DNA of 64,000 bases from Massilia sp. Root335. Its GTDB lineage: Bacteria > Pseudomonadota > Gammaproteobacteria > Burkholderiales > Burkholderiaceae_D. Within the stretch, counting starts at the first letter, position 1; every line of letters starts with the position of its first letter. Made by a program: the position numbers and the translations under genes. A model generated the notes under the pieces. The model saw nothing but the letters and a program-made list of their open reading frames with translations. It made no database searches and was not told the origin of the DNA. The DNA lies in contig NZ_LMCY01000028.1 of the NCBI RefSeq assembly GCF_001425685.1, positions 196,102 to 260,101 on the forward strand, in the 5' to 3' direction. This document shows, piece after piece, positions 34,371 to 43,064 of this stretch.

Positions 34371-35756
34371 ATGACCACCAACGATCATTTCCCGGGCGCC
34401 GCCGGCCCCGAGCCGCACGCGCCGCAGCGCGCCGATTTCGGCAGCGATTTCCTGTGGGGCTGCGCCACCTCGTCCTACCAGATCGAGGGCGCGGGTGCCG
34501 TCGACGGCAGGGTCGAATCGATCTGGGACCGCTTCGCCGCCGCGCCCGGCAAGATCCGCGACGGCTCGTCCGGCGCCGTCGCCTGCGACCACTACCATCG
34601 CTGGCCGGAAGACCTGGACATCGGCCGCGACCTGGGCCTGAACGCCTACCGCTTCTCGATCGCGTGGCCGCGCATCTTCGACGGGACGGGCGGCAAGCCG
34701 AACGAGAAGGGGCTGGACTTTTATTCGCGCCTCGTCGACGGCATGCTGGAACGGGGCCTGCAGCCGTGGGCCACGCTGTACCACTGGGACCTGCCGCAAT
34801 GGCTGCAGGACCGCGGCGGCTGGGCGGACCGCGGGACGGTCGACGCCTTCCTCGAACTGGCCGACGCGATGACGCGCCGCCTCGGCGACCGCGTGCGGCA
34901 CTGGATCACGCATAACGAACCGTGGTGCACGGCCATCATCGGCAACTACGAAGGCTGGCATGCGCCGGGCCTCAAGGATCTCGGCACGGCACTGCAGGTG
35001 GCGCATCACGTGCTGCTGTCGCACGGGAAGGCGGTGCCCGTCATCCGCGCCAACGTGCCGGATGCGCAGGTCGGCATTTCACTGAGCCTGCACCCGCTGC
35101 GTCCCGCCAGCGCCACGCCGCGCGACGTCGCCGCGATGGAACGGCACGACGGGCTGCGCTACCGCTGGTTCCTCGACCCGCTGTACGGCCGCGGTTATCC
35201 CGAGGCGACCCTGGCGCAAGTGGGAGCGGCGGCGCCCGTCGTGCTGCCGGGCGACCTGGAGGCGATCGCCGTGCCGACCAATTTCCTCGGCGTGAATTAC
35301 TACTTCCCGGAGACGGTCGCGGACGACCCGGACCACGGCCCGCTCGGTGTGCGCATCCTGCCCGCGCAGGGGGAGACCACGGCGATGGGCTGGCCGGTGG
35401 CGCCGCAGGGCTTGTCGGAACTCCTCGCGCGCATCGACCGCGAATACCGTCCCGGCCCGCTGTACGTGACGGAGAACGGGTCGTGCTACGACGACGTGGT
35501 CGCGGGCGACGGCGAGGTCCGCGACGTGGAACGGCGCCGCTACCTGATGCGCCACCTGGCCGCGCTGCGCCAGGCCGTCGCCGACGGCGTGCCGGTGAAA
35601 GGTTATTTCGCCTGGAGCCTGCTGGATAACTTCGAGTGGGCGGAAGGCTATCTGCGCCGTTTCGGCCTCGTGCACGTGGATTACGCCACGCAGCGGCGCA
35701 CCTTGAAGGACAGTGCGAAGTGGTATCGCGCGTTCCTGCGAGCTGCCATTGATTAG
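34371..35756 (+). CDS. GH1 beta-glucosidase
   Basis: This 461-residue cytoplasmic retaining glycosidase releases glucose from cellobiose or short cello-oligosaccharides. The (beta/alpha)8 fold is complete: the start GSDFLWGCATSSYQIEGA is standard, the acid/base is E183 in THNEPWC and the nucleophile is E368 in YVTENGS; WSLLDNFEWAEGY is the conserved aglycone-site block. There is no signal peptide, so substrates must be imported, fitting the ABC transporter upstream. The first 20 residues are a proline/alanine-rich extension. The ATG at 34371 is chosen over frame extension to 34305, which would run through the operator. The gene has its own operator and stands just after the lacI terminator. 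Confidence 0.95.
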   Translation: MTTNDHFPGAAGPEPHAPQRADFGSDFLWGCATSSYQIEGAGAVDGRVESIWDRFAAAPGKIRDGSSGAVACDHYHRWPEDLDIGRDLGLNAYRFSIAWPRIFDGTGGKPNEKGLDFYSRLVDGMLERGLQPWATLYHWDLPQWLQDRGGWADRGTVDAFLELADAMTRRLGDRVRHWITHNEPWCTAIIGNYEGWHAPGLKDLGTALQVAHHVLLSHGKAVPVIRANVPDAQVGISLSLHPLRPASATPRDVAAMERHDGLRYRWFLDPLYGRGYPEATLAQVGAAAPVVLPGDLEAIAVPTNFLGVNYYFPETVADDPDHGPLGVRILPAQGETTAMGWPVAPQGLSELLARIDREYRPGPLYVTENGSCYDDVVAGDGEVRDVERRRYLMRHLAALRQAVADGVPVKGYFAWSLLDNFEWAEGYLRRFGLVHVDYATQRRTLKDSAKWYRAFLRAAID

Positions 35757-35862
35757 GGATCGGCTCACGCTGTCGTCGTGCATCTGGAGTCTTGATTCTG
35801 CCTAACCAGGGAGTTTGCCTATAGTGTCAGACTGGGCATTTTCCACTGAATGGAGAATTGCC

Positions 35863-36354
35863 ATGTCCATTGACGTATATCTGCAAATCGATGGCATCAA
35901 AGGCGAATCGATGGACGCCGGCCACCAAGGTTGGATCGAGGTCATATCGGCTCAGTGGGGCGTCAATCAGCCGAAGAGCGCGACGGCGTCGACTGCTGGT
36001 GGCCATACTGCGGAACGGTGCGAACACAAGACGATCGCTCTCACGAAGCTTGCAGACCTGGCTTCTCCCATGCTCATGCAGACGTGCTCCATGGGGAAGA
36101 CGCTCCCCAAGGCCAAGCTCGAATTCATGCGAGCAGACGGGGACGGTAAGCCCATCAAGTACTACGAGGTCGAACTCGAGAATATCATCATCGCGAACAT
36201 GGACCAGGTGGTCCACGAAGGGACCATCCTGCAGGATTCCTTTGGTCTTCGCTTTTCGAAAGTGAAGTGGAAATACACTCAACAAAAGATCGGCGGCGGC
36301 GCCAGCGGCAACACTGCCGGTGGCTGGGACTTGGCCTGCAATAAATGCGTGTAA
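35863..36354 (+). CDS. hcp: Hcp family T6SS tube protein
   Basis: This 163-residue protein forms the stacked hexameric rings of the type VI secretion tube and can carry small effectors in its lumen. The start MSIDVYLQIDGIKGESMDAG is the classic Hcp opening, followed by WIEVISAQWGVNQPKSATAS and later ENIIIANMDQVVHEGTILQD and FGLRFSKVKWKYTQQK. GGAGAATTGCC precedes the ATG. The last 15 residues (GGWDLACNKCV) are an extension typical of Hcp variants linked to downstream effectors. No other T6SS structural gene is in the window, so this is an orphan effector cassette. The next two genes are its presumed cargo and immunity protein. It sits between GH1 and GH3 of an otherwise intact sugar locus. Confidence 0.95.
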   Translation: MSIDVYLQIDGIKGESMDAGHQGWIEVISAQWGVNQPKSATASTAGGHTAERCEHKTIALTKLADLASPMLMQTCSMGKTLPKAKLEFMRADGDGKPIKYYEVELENIIIANMDQVVHEGTILQDSFGLRFSKVKWKYTQQKIGGGASGNTAGGWDLACNKCV

Positions 36355-36363
36355 GGGGCGAAC

Positions 36364-36837
36364 ATGATTGAAGTTCAACCCAAAGACTCAAGGGGCTATT
36401 TCATGTTGCCCCAACATCCCGAAGACTCCGGCTACTACATTTATGGCACCCCTGCAGGCGGTGTCTATCAGTATGCTCACCCGGCCATGATCAGCCTGTT
36501 GCTTTGGGTAGAGCGGGAGTGGGCAGCTATCGAAAAACGTCAGTTTGGCATCGGGAATATCTGTATGGCTGATGGCCAATCCACAGACGAGCACCATTCG
36601 CATAAAGACGGCTTACAGGTCGACGTAAGACCGCTGAGGACAGATGGCGCTCATCGTCCGGTGACTTGGCTGCAAAGTGAGTATGATGGCGAAGCGACGG
36701 CAAAACTCATAGCAATCTTCTTCTCTTACCCCTTAGTGAAGCAAGTGCTATTCAACGACAATCGTATTCCCGGTGTCAGACACTGGCCACGTCATGACGA
36801 CCACTTTCATGTCGGTATAAAGCCGGGGCAGAAATGA
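36364..36837 (+). CDS. LAS-type (M74-like) murein endopeptidase, probable T6SS effector
   Basis: This is a 157-residue protein without a signal peptide. Zinc ligands fit the LAS metallopeptidases (MepA/D-Ala-D-Ala peptidases): H80-x6-D87 in HSHKDGLQVDVRP and HxxHxH in HDDHFHVGIKP (H144, H147, H149). MepA cuts peptide cross-links of peptidoglycan, so as an exported protein this should lyse rival cells from the periplasm. MepA itself is about 270 residues and has a signal peptide; this compact unexported version ten bases after hcp is the form expected for an Hcp-delivered toxin. Its stop overlaps the next gene's ATG by four bases, and that gene encodes an exported protein, fitting effector-immunity coupling. 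Toxicity is inferred, not shown. Confidence 0.85.
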   Translation: MIEVQPKDSRGYFMLPQHPEDSGYYIYGTPAGGVYQYAHPAMISLLLWVEREWAAIEKRQFGIGNICMADGQSTDEHHSHKDGLQVDVRPLRTDGAHRPVTWLQSEYDGEATAKLIAIFFSYPLVKQVLFNDNRIPGVRHWPRHDDHFHVGIKPGQK

Positions 36838-37208
36838 AACTTTGTGTTCTCGTTGTTGTCCTGATTTCGTTCTCTACCGCGCATGCAGAAAATAGAAGCA
36901 AGTGGACTGGTAAGAACAAGGCGTTGAAGGATGCCACCTATCTCGTCTACTCGGGTGAGCCCGGCGACCGTGGCCCCCCTACGAAGTCCGACAAGAAGCT
37001 TGCGATTGCGATCAAAGGGGAGGCCGCCAAAGAGATATTCGACGGACTTGGCGGCCCGGATGCCGATGTCAGCTGCAGCCTGCAGGATGGCGAGCGATTG
37101 CGGAGCAGAGGCGAGGTTTGGTGTTCCTACACGCCGAAAGAAGGTTACATCTGTTCTCTCGGTTTCAACTTGAAGACTGGCGAACCCCACGCTGGGGCAA
37201 GCTGTTGA
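36834..37208 (+). CDS. Periplasmic immunity protein for the adjacent effector
   Basis: This 124-residue protein has a Sec signal peptide (MKLCVLVVVLISFSTAHAEN, cleavage after AHA). The mature part is small with four cysteines (DVSCSL, VWCSY, YICSLGF and a C-terminal C), probably two disulfides in the periplasm. I do not recognise the family. Start-stop overlap (ATGA) with the murein-peptidase effector gene and periplasmic targeting, the site where the effector acts, strongly suggest it protects the producer. The alternative is an accessory factor. A hairpin after the stop probably ends the three-gene cassette. Confidence 0.8.
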   Translation: MKLCVLVVVLISFSTAHAENRSKWTGKNKALKDATYLVYSGEPGDRGPPTKSDKKLAIAIKGEAAKEIFDGLGGPDADVSCSLQDGERLRSRGEVWCSYTPKEGYICSLGFNLKTGEPHAGASC

Positions 37209-37214
37209 CCTGAC

Positions 37215-37233
37215 AAGCCCCCTCGCGGGGCTT
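37215..37233 (+). terminator. Hairpin after the hcp-effector-immunity cassette
   Basis: AAGCCCC and GGGGCTT form a perfect seven-base stem around CTCGC, starting seven bases after the immunity stop. No clear T tract follows, so it is a weak or stabilising terminator at best. Confidence 0.45.
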
Positions 37234-37345
37234 CGTAGCGCAAAAATCCCATGTCTCACTTCGTTCACTCGTCACTGGCCGAGCGAAAAGCGTCAGCGTG
37301 CGATTGACAGCGCGGACGTTTCCATTCAATATCCACGCATGCGAT

Positions 37346-37359
37346 TGGAAACCTTTCCA
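37346..37359 (+). promoter_or_regulatory. LacI-type operator before GH3
   Basis: TGGAAACCTTTCCA (symmetrical except the central CC, and extended by T/A on both sides) lies 44 bases before the GH3 start. It matches the GH1 and ABC-operon operators and links the GH3-glucokinase-MFS operon to the same regulator, although the T6SS cassette lies between. Confidence 0.75.
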
Positions 37360-37403
37360 AACCGCTTGCCACCCATAACGACATAACCCCTGGAGACACC
37401 CGC

Positions 37404-39917
37404 ATGAACATCAACCGCACCATGCGCCTGGCCGTGGCGTCCGCGCTGGCGCTGGCCGCCGCCTGCGCCGCCGCCGCGCCCGCGGCACCGCAGCTGGATG
37501 CCTGGCCGCGCCTGACGAGCGCCATCGCCCCGGACGCCGCGCTCGAGGCGCGCGTGCGCGAAATCGTCGGCAAGATGACGCTCGCACAGAAGATCGGCCA
37601 GATGACGCAGGCGGAAATCAAGAGCGTGACGCCGGACGACGTGCGCACGTACTACCTCGGCTCCGTGCTGAACGGCGGCGGCAGCTGGCCGCACAACGAC
37701 AAGCACGCGCACGCGGCCGACTGGCTGAAACTCGCCGACGCGTTTTACGATGCGTCGATGGCGACCGACATGGCGGTCAAGGTCCCGATGATCTGGGGCA
37801 CCGACGCCGTCCATGGCCACAACAACGTCTACGGCGCCACGATGTTCCCGCACAATATCGGCCTCGGCGCCGCGCGCGATCCGGAACTCGTGCGTGAAAT
37901 CGGCGCGGCGACGGGCAAGGCGGTGCGCGCGACCGGCATCGCGTGGGTGTTCGGGCCGACGGTCGCCGTCGTGCGCGACGACCGCTGGGGGCGCACCTAC
38001 GAGAGCTTTTCGGAAGACCCGCAACTCGTGCACCGCCTCGCCGGGCCATACGTGACGGGGCTGCAGGGGGCGCTCAAGGGCGACGCCAACGTCATCGCCA
38101 GCATCAAGCACTACATGGCGGACGGCGGCACGGAATTCGGCGTCAACACCGGCGTCGCGAAGGTCAGCGAGCGCGACATGATGAACATCCACGCGCAGGG
38201 CTACTACGCCGGCATCGAGGCCGGCGCGCAGACCGTCATGGCCTCGTTCAACAGCTGGAATGACGTCGCGGCGGGCCACGATTACGGCAAGGTGCACGGC
38301 AGCCACGCGATGCTGACCGACATCCTCAAGGACAAGATGGGCTTCGACGGCTTCGTCGTCACCGACTGGAACGGCATCGGCGAAGTGCCGGGCTGCCGCA
38401 ACGATGCCTGCGCCCAGGCCATCAACGCCGGCGTCGACATGGTGATGGTGCCGAACGACTGGAAAGCGTTCATCGCCAATACGGTCAAGGACGTCGAGGC
38501 AGGGCGGATCCCGCTGGCCCGCATCGACGACGCCGTCAGCCGCATCGTGCGGGTGAAACTGCGGGCGGGCGTGTTCGGCAAGCGGCCGTCGCAATCGGCG
38601 TGGGCCGGCAGGGACGACGCGCTGCTGGCGAAAGACCTGGGCCGCCGCGCCGTGCGCGAATCGCTCGTGCTGCTCAAGAACGAGGGCCCGGCGCTGCCGC
38701 TGGCCGCCAATCAACGCATCCTCGTCGTCGGCAAGGCGGCCGACAGCATGGCCAACCAGACCGGCGGCTGGGCGCTGACGTGGCAGGGCACGGCGAACAC
38801 GAACGCGGATTTCCCGAAGGCCGACACGATCCTCGCGGGCCTCAAGGCCGCCGGCGCCGACGTCACGTACAGCGCGGATGCGGCGGACGTCGACCCGGGC
38901 AAGTTCGACGCCGTGGTCGCGGTGATCGGCGAAGGGCCGTACGCGGAAGGCGACGGCGACATCGTGCCATCGGGGACGCTGCGCCATTCGAGCCGCTATC
39001 CGGAAGATCTCGCGGTGCTGCGGAAAGTGCATGGCAAGGGCAAGCCCGTCGTCACCGTGTTCCTGTCCGGCCGCCCGCTGTGGGTCAACGACCTGCTGAA
39101 CCTGTCCGACACGTTCGTCGCCGCCTGGCTGCCGGGCACGGAAGGCAGGGGCGTGTCCGACCTGCTCGTCGCCGCCAAGGGGGCGAAGCCATACGAATTC
39201 ACGGGCAGGCTGTCGTTCTCGTGGCCGAAGACCGTGTGCCAGACGCCGCTGAACGTCGGCGACGCCGGCTACGCGCCGCTGTTCGCCTACGGCTATGGGC
39301 TCAAGCGCGGCGAGCGTTCGCGCGTGGGCCTGCTCGATGCCGCTTACCCGCCCGGCGGCTGCAGCGCGGCGGACACGTATCCCGTCTACGGCCACGCCGA
39401 CCGCGCCAGCTTCCCCCTGCGTATCCGCAGCGACACCAGGGTGCAGCCGCTCGGCGCGGACTTGAACGCGACGACGCGCCTGCCCGGCATCACTGCCGCC
39501 GTCGCCCAGATCAGGGCGCAGCAGGACGCGAAGCTCGTCACGTGGACGGCGCCGGCCACGTTCGAGGCGCATGGCGACAAGCCGCTCGCGTTGCCGGCCG
39601 CGCTGGCGGACAAGGGGCTGCTGCGCTTCGACACGGTCGTGCAGGCCGCGCCCGCGGGCAAGGTGACGATCGCGATGGCGTGCGGGCCCAATGCATGCGG
39701 CACGCCGCTCGACGCGACGAAGCTGTTCACGCGCCTGGCTGGAAAAGGGCGGCAGTCGGTCGCGATTCCGCTCGCGTGCTTCCGCGCGCACGGCGCCGAC
39801 CCGGCGCGCGTGGACACGCCGTTCAGCGTGACGAGCAGCGGCGCGTTCACGGCCGCTTTCGGCAACGTCGACGTGACGGCCACCGGGGACGCCATCGGCT
39901 GCGAGGAACTGCAATGA
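37404..39917 (+). CDS. Exported GH3 beta-glucosidase (exo-1,4-beta-glucosidase type)
   Basis: This 837-residue periplasmic or outer-membrane enzyme has a signal peptide (MRLAVASALALAAACAAAAP) that may be a lipoprotein variant (AAAC). The GH3 N-terminal barrel holds TLAQKIGQMTQAEI, GTDAVHGHNNVYGATMFPHN, KHYMADGG and the nucleophile D321 in GFVVTDWNGIG. The C-terminal alpha/beta domain (about 400-600) has VLLKNEGPALPLAANQRILV and LPGTEGRGVSDLL. A further 200-residue extension (about 640-837) is a carbohydrate-binding-like module typical of ExoP-type cellulodextrin glucohydrolases. It cleaves glucose from cello-oligosaccharides outside the cytoplasm. Its stop overlaps the glucokinase start (ATGA), and an operator lies upstream. 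Confidence 0.93.
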   Translation: MNINRTMRLAVASALALAAACAAAAPAAPQLDAWPRLTSAIAPDAALEARVREIVGKMTLAQKIGQMTQAEIKSVTPDDVRTYYLGSVLNGGGSWPHNDKHAHAADWLKLADAFYDASMATDMAVKVPMIWGTDAVHGHNNVYGATMFPHNIGLGAARDPELVREIGAATGKAVRATGIAWVFGPTVAVVRDDRWGRTYESFSEDPQLVHRLAGPYVTGLQGALKGDANVIASIKHYMADGGTEFGVNTGVAKVSERDMMNIHAQGYYAGIEAGAQTVMASFNSWNDVAAGHDYGKVHGSHAMLTDILKDKMGFDGFVVTDWNGIGEVPGCRNDACAQAINAGVDMVMVPNDWKAFIANTVKDVEAGRIPLARIDDAVSRIVRVKLRAGVFGKRPSQSAWAGRDDALLAKDLGRRAVRESLVLLKNEGPALPLAANQRILVVGKAADSMANQTGGWALTWQGTANTNADFPKADTILAGLKAAGADVTYSADAADVDPGKFDAVVAVIGEGPYAEGDGDIVPSGTLRHSSRYPEDLAVLRKVHGKGKPVVTVFLSGRPLWVNDLLNLSDTFVAAWLPGTEGRGVSDLLVAAKGAKPYEFTGRLSFSWPKTVCQTPLNVGDAGYAPLFAYGYGLKRGERSRVGLLDAAYPPGGCSAADTYPVYGHADRASFPLRIRSDTRVQPLGADLNATTRLPGITAAVAQIRAQQDAKLVTWTAPATFEAHGDKPLALPAALADKGLLRFDTVVQAAPAGKVTIAMACGPNACGTPLDATKLFTRLAGKGRQSVAIPLACFRAHGADPARVDTPFSVTSSGAFTAAFGNVDVTATGDAIGCEELQ

Positions 39918-40891
39918 GCGCTTACCGGCTGCTCGCCGATATCGGCGGCACCAATGCCCGTTTCGCGCTGCAGGCCCCTGGCGCCGGCCTCGCCGACATC
40001 GACGTTCTCGCGTGCCGCGACCATGACCACATCGGCGCCGCGATGGATGCCTACCTGGCCGGCGCCGCCGCGCGGGGCCACGCGACGGACGGCCTGCGCC
40101 ACGCCGCCATCGCCATCGCCAATCCCGTCGAAGGCGACTTCGTGCGCATGACAAACCACCACTGGCGTTTTTCGATCGCCGAGCTGCGCGCGGCGCGGGG
40201 ACTGGACACGCTCCTCGTCGTCAACGATTTCGCGGCGCTGGCGATGGCCTTGCCGTACCTCGACGAGACGGGCCGCGAACGCATCGGCGGCGCGGACGGT
40301 GCCGCGCAGTCCGGCCGGCCGATCGGCCTGATCGGACCGGGCACGGGCCTCGGCGTGTCGGCCGTCGTCCCCGCGCCGGGACCGGGCGGCACGCAATGGA
40401 TCGCGCTGGCGGGCGAGGGCGGCCACGCCAGTTTCGCACCCGTGACGCGCCAGGAGACGGCGCTCCTCGAGGCGCTGCGGGAAGAATTTGGCCACGTGTC
40501 GGCCGAACGGCTGCTGTCCGGCCCCGGCCTGGAAGCGATCCACCGGGTGCTGGCGGGCGAACGGCTGGCCGCCGCCACCATCACGGCGCGGGCGCTGGAC
40601 GGCACGAGCGCCGCCTGCCGCGACACGGTCGACGTGTTCTGCGCGGTGCTGGGCAGCGTGGCGGGCAACGTCGCGCTGACCTTGGGCGCGACGGGCGGCA
40701 TGTATATCGGCGGGGGCATCGTGCCGCGCCTCGGGCCGCTGTTCCATGCGTCCGCATTCCGCTCCCGTTTCGAAGGCAAGGGCCGCCTGCAGCCCTGGCT
40801 GGCGCGCATCCCGACGTGGCTCGTCACGGCGCCGTATCCCGCGCTGCGCGGCGTGGCCGCCATGCTCGACGCCGCATCGCGACAATCATAA
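39914..40891 (+). CDS. glk: Glucokinase
   Basis: This 325-residue cytosolic kinase makes glucose 6-phosphate from ATP and glucose. The proteobacterial Glk pattern is clear: LLADIGGTNARFALQ (phosphate loop), IANPVEGDFVRMTNHHWRFS, VVNDFAALAMALPYL with the catalytic D, LIGPGTGLGVSAVVP, and GEGGHASFAPVT; MYIGGGIVPRLGPLF closes the fold. The start overlaps the GH3 stop by four bases, and the sugar MFS gene follows after 18 bases. It phosphorylates the glucose released by GH1 and GH3. Confidence 0.95.
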   Translation: MSAYRLLADIGGTNARFALQAPGAGLADIDVLACRDHDHIGAAMDAYLAGAAARGHATDGLRHAAIAIANPVEGDFVRMTNHHWRFSIAELRAARGLDTLLVVNDFAALAMALPYLDETGRERIGGADGAAQSGRPIGLIGPGTGLGVSAVVPAPGPGGTQWIALAGEGGHASFAPVTRQETALLEALREEFGHVSAERLLSGPGLEAIHRVLAGERLAAATITARALDGTSAACRDTVDVFCAVLGSVAGNVALTLGATGGMYIGGGIVPRLGPLFHASAFRSRFEGKGRLQPWLARIPTWLVTAPYPALRGVAAMLDAASRQS

Positions 40892-40909
40892 TCATCACGA
40901 GGAGACCTC

Positions 40910-42214
40910 ATGGCAGTATCACCGAACACCTCCGGCACGGCGCCGCTGGCGGCCGCACCCGGCACCGCCGCGACGAACACGGGCCCGCTCGTCATCGTCA
41001 CGATCCTGTTCTTCATGTGGGGCCTCCTCACATCGCTGAACGACGTGCTGATACCGCACCTCAAGGCGATCTACACGCTGAACTACCTGCAAGCGATGCT
41101 CGTGCAATTCTGCTTCTTCGGCGCCTATTTCATCGTGTCGCTGCCGGCCGGCGCGCTGATCCGGCGCCTCGGCTACCAGAAGGGCGCGGTCACCGGCCTG
41201 TTGATCGCGGCCGCCGGCTGCGCCCTGTTCTATCCGGCCGCGCGCGGCGGCTACGGCCTGTTCCTGTTCGCCTTCTTCGTGCTGGCGGGCGGCATCACGA
41301 TCCTGCAGGTCGCCGCGAACCCGTACGTCACCGTCCTCGGTCCGGCGGCCACGGCGTCGAGCCGGCTGACGTTCACGCAGGCCCTCAACTCGCTCGGCAC
41401 CACGGTCGGCCCGCTGGTCGGCGGCGCCCTGATCCTGGCCGGCGCCGGCAGCCTCACGGCGGACCAGGTCGCGGCGCTGGACGCGGCCGGGCAGGCGGCG
41501 CACCGCGCCCACGAAGCGGCCACGGTGCAGGGACCCTATCTCGCGCTGGCGGCGGCGCTCGCGCTCCTGGCCGTGCTGTTTGCGCTGGCACGCCTGCCGC
41601 GCATCGACCACGCGGAAGGGGAGGCGGCCGCTTCCGGCTCGGTGCTGGCCTACCGCCACCTCGTGCTGGGGGCCGTGGCCATCTTCCTGTACGTGGGTGG
41701 TGAAGTCAGCATCGGCAGCTTCCTCGTCAGCTTCCTCGGCGAGCAGCGCGTCGCCGCGCTGCCGGCGGCGCAGGCGGCCGGCTGGGTCAGCGTGTACTGG
41801 GGCGGCGCGCTGGTCGGGCGCTTCATCGGCTTCGGCGTCATGCGCGTCGTCAGTCCGGGCAAGGCGCTCGCGTTCAATGCGTGCGCCGCCATCGTGCTCG
41901 TGCTGGCGGCCATCTTCGGCGAGGGCCGTGCCGCGATGTGGGCGATCCTCGCCGTCGGGCTGTGCAACTCGATCATGTTCCCCACGATCTTCAGCATGGC
42001 GCTGCACGGCCTGGGACGCCATACGGGGCAGGGCTCCGGCATCCTGTGCATGGCCATCGTGGGCGGCGCGATCGTGCCGTTCGCGCAGGGCATGCTGGCG
42101 GACCGCGTCGGCGTCCAGCCGTCGTTCTTCGTGCCGGCCGCGTGCTACGGCTTCATCCTGTTCTTCGGCCTGAAATACGCCAACCTGCATCGCCGCCAGG
42201 CCCTGGCGGCCTGA
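40910..42214 (+). CDS. Sugar MFS transporter, GluP/FucP (glucose/galactose) family
   Basis: This 434-residue carrier has twelve membrane segments. The FucP/GluP pattern is visible: TILFFMWGLLTSLNDVLIPH, AYFIVSLPAGALIRRLGYQK, ILQVAANPYVTVLGP, FTQALNSLGTTVGPLVGGAL, and NSIMFPTIFSMALHGLGRHT. These proteins import glucose, galactose or fucose with protons. It is the last gene of the GH3-glk operon and should take up glucose released in the periplasm by GH3. AGGAGACCTC precedes the ATG. The substrate is inferred. Confidence 0.9.
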   Translation: MAVSPNTSGTAPLAAAPGTAATNTGPLVIVTILFFMWGLLTSLNDVLIPHLKAIYTLNYLQAMLVQFCFFGAYFIVSLPAGALIRRLGYQKGAVTGLLIAAAGCALFYPAARGGYGLFLFAFFVLAGGITILQVAANPYVTVLGPAATASSRLTFTQALNSLGTTVGPLVGGALILAGAGSLTADQVAALDAAGQAAHRAHEAATVQGPYLALAAALALLAVLFALARLPRIDHAEGEAAASGSVLAYRHLVLGAVAIFLYVGGEVSIGSFLVSFLGEQRVAALPAAQAAGWVSVYWGGALVGRFIGFGVMRVVSPGKALAFNACAAIVLVLAAIFGEGRAAMWAILAVGLCNSIMFPTIFSMALHGLGRHTGQGSGILCMAIVGGAIVPFAQGMLADRVGVQPSFFVPAACYGFILFFGLKYANLHRRQALAA

Positions 42215-42248
42215 CGCTGGCCATCCGGCGGGGTTTTGCAGTAGAATG

Positions 42249-42373
42249 CCGGCATCCCATTGGGGAGTAGCCTGCTTCCGTCCACGCGGAAGTTCCCGTA
42301 TCAACATACTCGACGGCCCACGGCCGCCGTGGTACGGGCAGCCGTTTCGGTTGGCAAGACCTTTGGTATGCCT
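42249..42373 (+). promoter_or_regulatory. yybP-ykoY manganese riboswitch
   Basis: The leader of mntP contains the conserved landmarks of this aptamer: TTGGGGAGTAGCC near the 5' side, CAACATACTCG in the middle and GCAAGACCTTTGGTATGCC at the 3' side; GGCAT (42251) pairs with ATGCC (42368) to close P1. yybP-ykoY aptamers sense Mn(II) and switch on efflux or tolerance genes, and MntP is their commonest partner. Boundaries are approximate. Confidence 0.85.
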
Positions 42374-42429
42374 GCGCGTTCATCGGGCCGCGCCGGCATG
42401 CCATCGTCATTTGCCCGACCGGAACCGTA

Positions 42430-42999
42430 ATGAATTTCCTCGCTACCGCCGCACTCGCCCTCGCCATGTCCACCGACGCATTCGCCGTCGCCGTCGGCAA
42501 GGGGGCCGCGCTGCAACGTCCGCATTTCCGCGAAGCCCTGCGCACGGGCGCCATCTTCGGCGTCATCGAAGGCGCGACGCCCGTCATCGGCTGGGCGCTG
42601 GGCCATGTCGCCGCGCCGTATGTCGAAGCGTGGGACCACTGGATCGCGTTCACCCTGCTCGGCCTCCTCGGCCTGCGCATGATGCGCGAAGGCTTGTGGG
42701 GCGCGGACGTGGAGGAAGAGGACAAGCCGTCCTCGCACTCCTTCTGGCTGCTGGCCGTGACCGGATTCGCCACCAGCATCGATGCGCTGGCCGTCGGCGT
42801 GGGCCTCGCGTTCATCGACGCGAACATCGTCACGACGGCCGGCGCCATCGGCCTCTCGACGTTCATCATGGTGACGCTGGGCGTGATGGTGGGCCGCGGT
42901 CTCGGCAAACTGGTGGGCAAGCGCGCGGAGGTGGTGGGCGGCGTCGTACTGATCGCGATCGGGGCGCTGATCCTGTATGAGCACATCGGCCACGCTTGA
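42430..42999 (+). CDS. mntP: Manganese efflux pump MntP
   Basis: This 189-residue inner-membrane protein has six hydrophobic segments. Two DUF204 repeats carry the paired motifs ALAMSTDAFAVAVGKG (near residue 15) and TGFATSIDALAVGVGLAFID (near 120), whose aspartates bind metal. It exports Mn(II), and sits behind a yybP-ykoY manganese riboswitch, which confirms the assignment. Length is normal. A minus-strand terminator lies just after its stop codon. Confidence 0.96.
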   Translation: MNFLATAALALAMSTDAFAVAVGKGAALQRPHFREALRTGAIFGVIEGATPVIGWALGHVAAPYVEAWDHWIAFTLLGLLGLRMMREGLWGADVEEEDKPSSHSFWLLAVTGFATSIDALAVGVGLAFIDANIVTTAGAIGLSTFIMVTLGVMVGRGLGKLVGKRAEVVGGVVLIAIGALILYEHIGHA

Positions 43000-43010
43000 C
43001 GCCGCGCCGA

Positions 43011-43043
43011 TAAAAAAACGGCGGCCGGTTTCCCGGCCGCCGT
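43011..43043 (-). terminator. Rho-independent terminator of the tpsBA operon
   Basis: A perfect 11-base stem (ACGGCGGCCGG / CCGGCCGCCGT) with loop TTTC stands 22 bases after the TpsA stop. On the minus strand it is followed by seven T residues. It lies between the converging mntP and tpsA genes. Confidence 0.9.
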
Positions 43044-43064
43044 CGTCACGTCAGGCGTCGACGA

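Noticed and set aside
38600..40891. A continuous 763-codon plus-strand frame reading into the glucokinase
   Set aside because: Its first 438 codons are an out-of-frame shadow of GH3; only the part from 39914 is the glucokinase.
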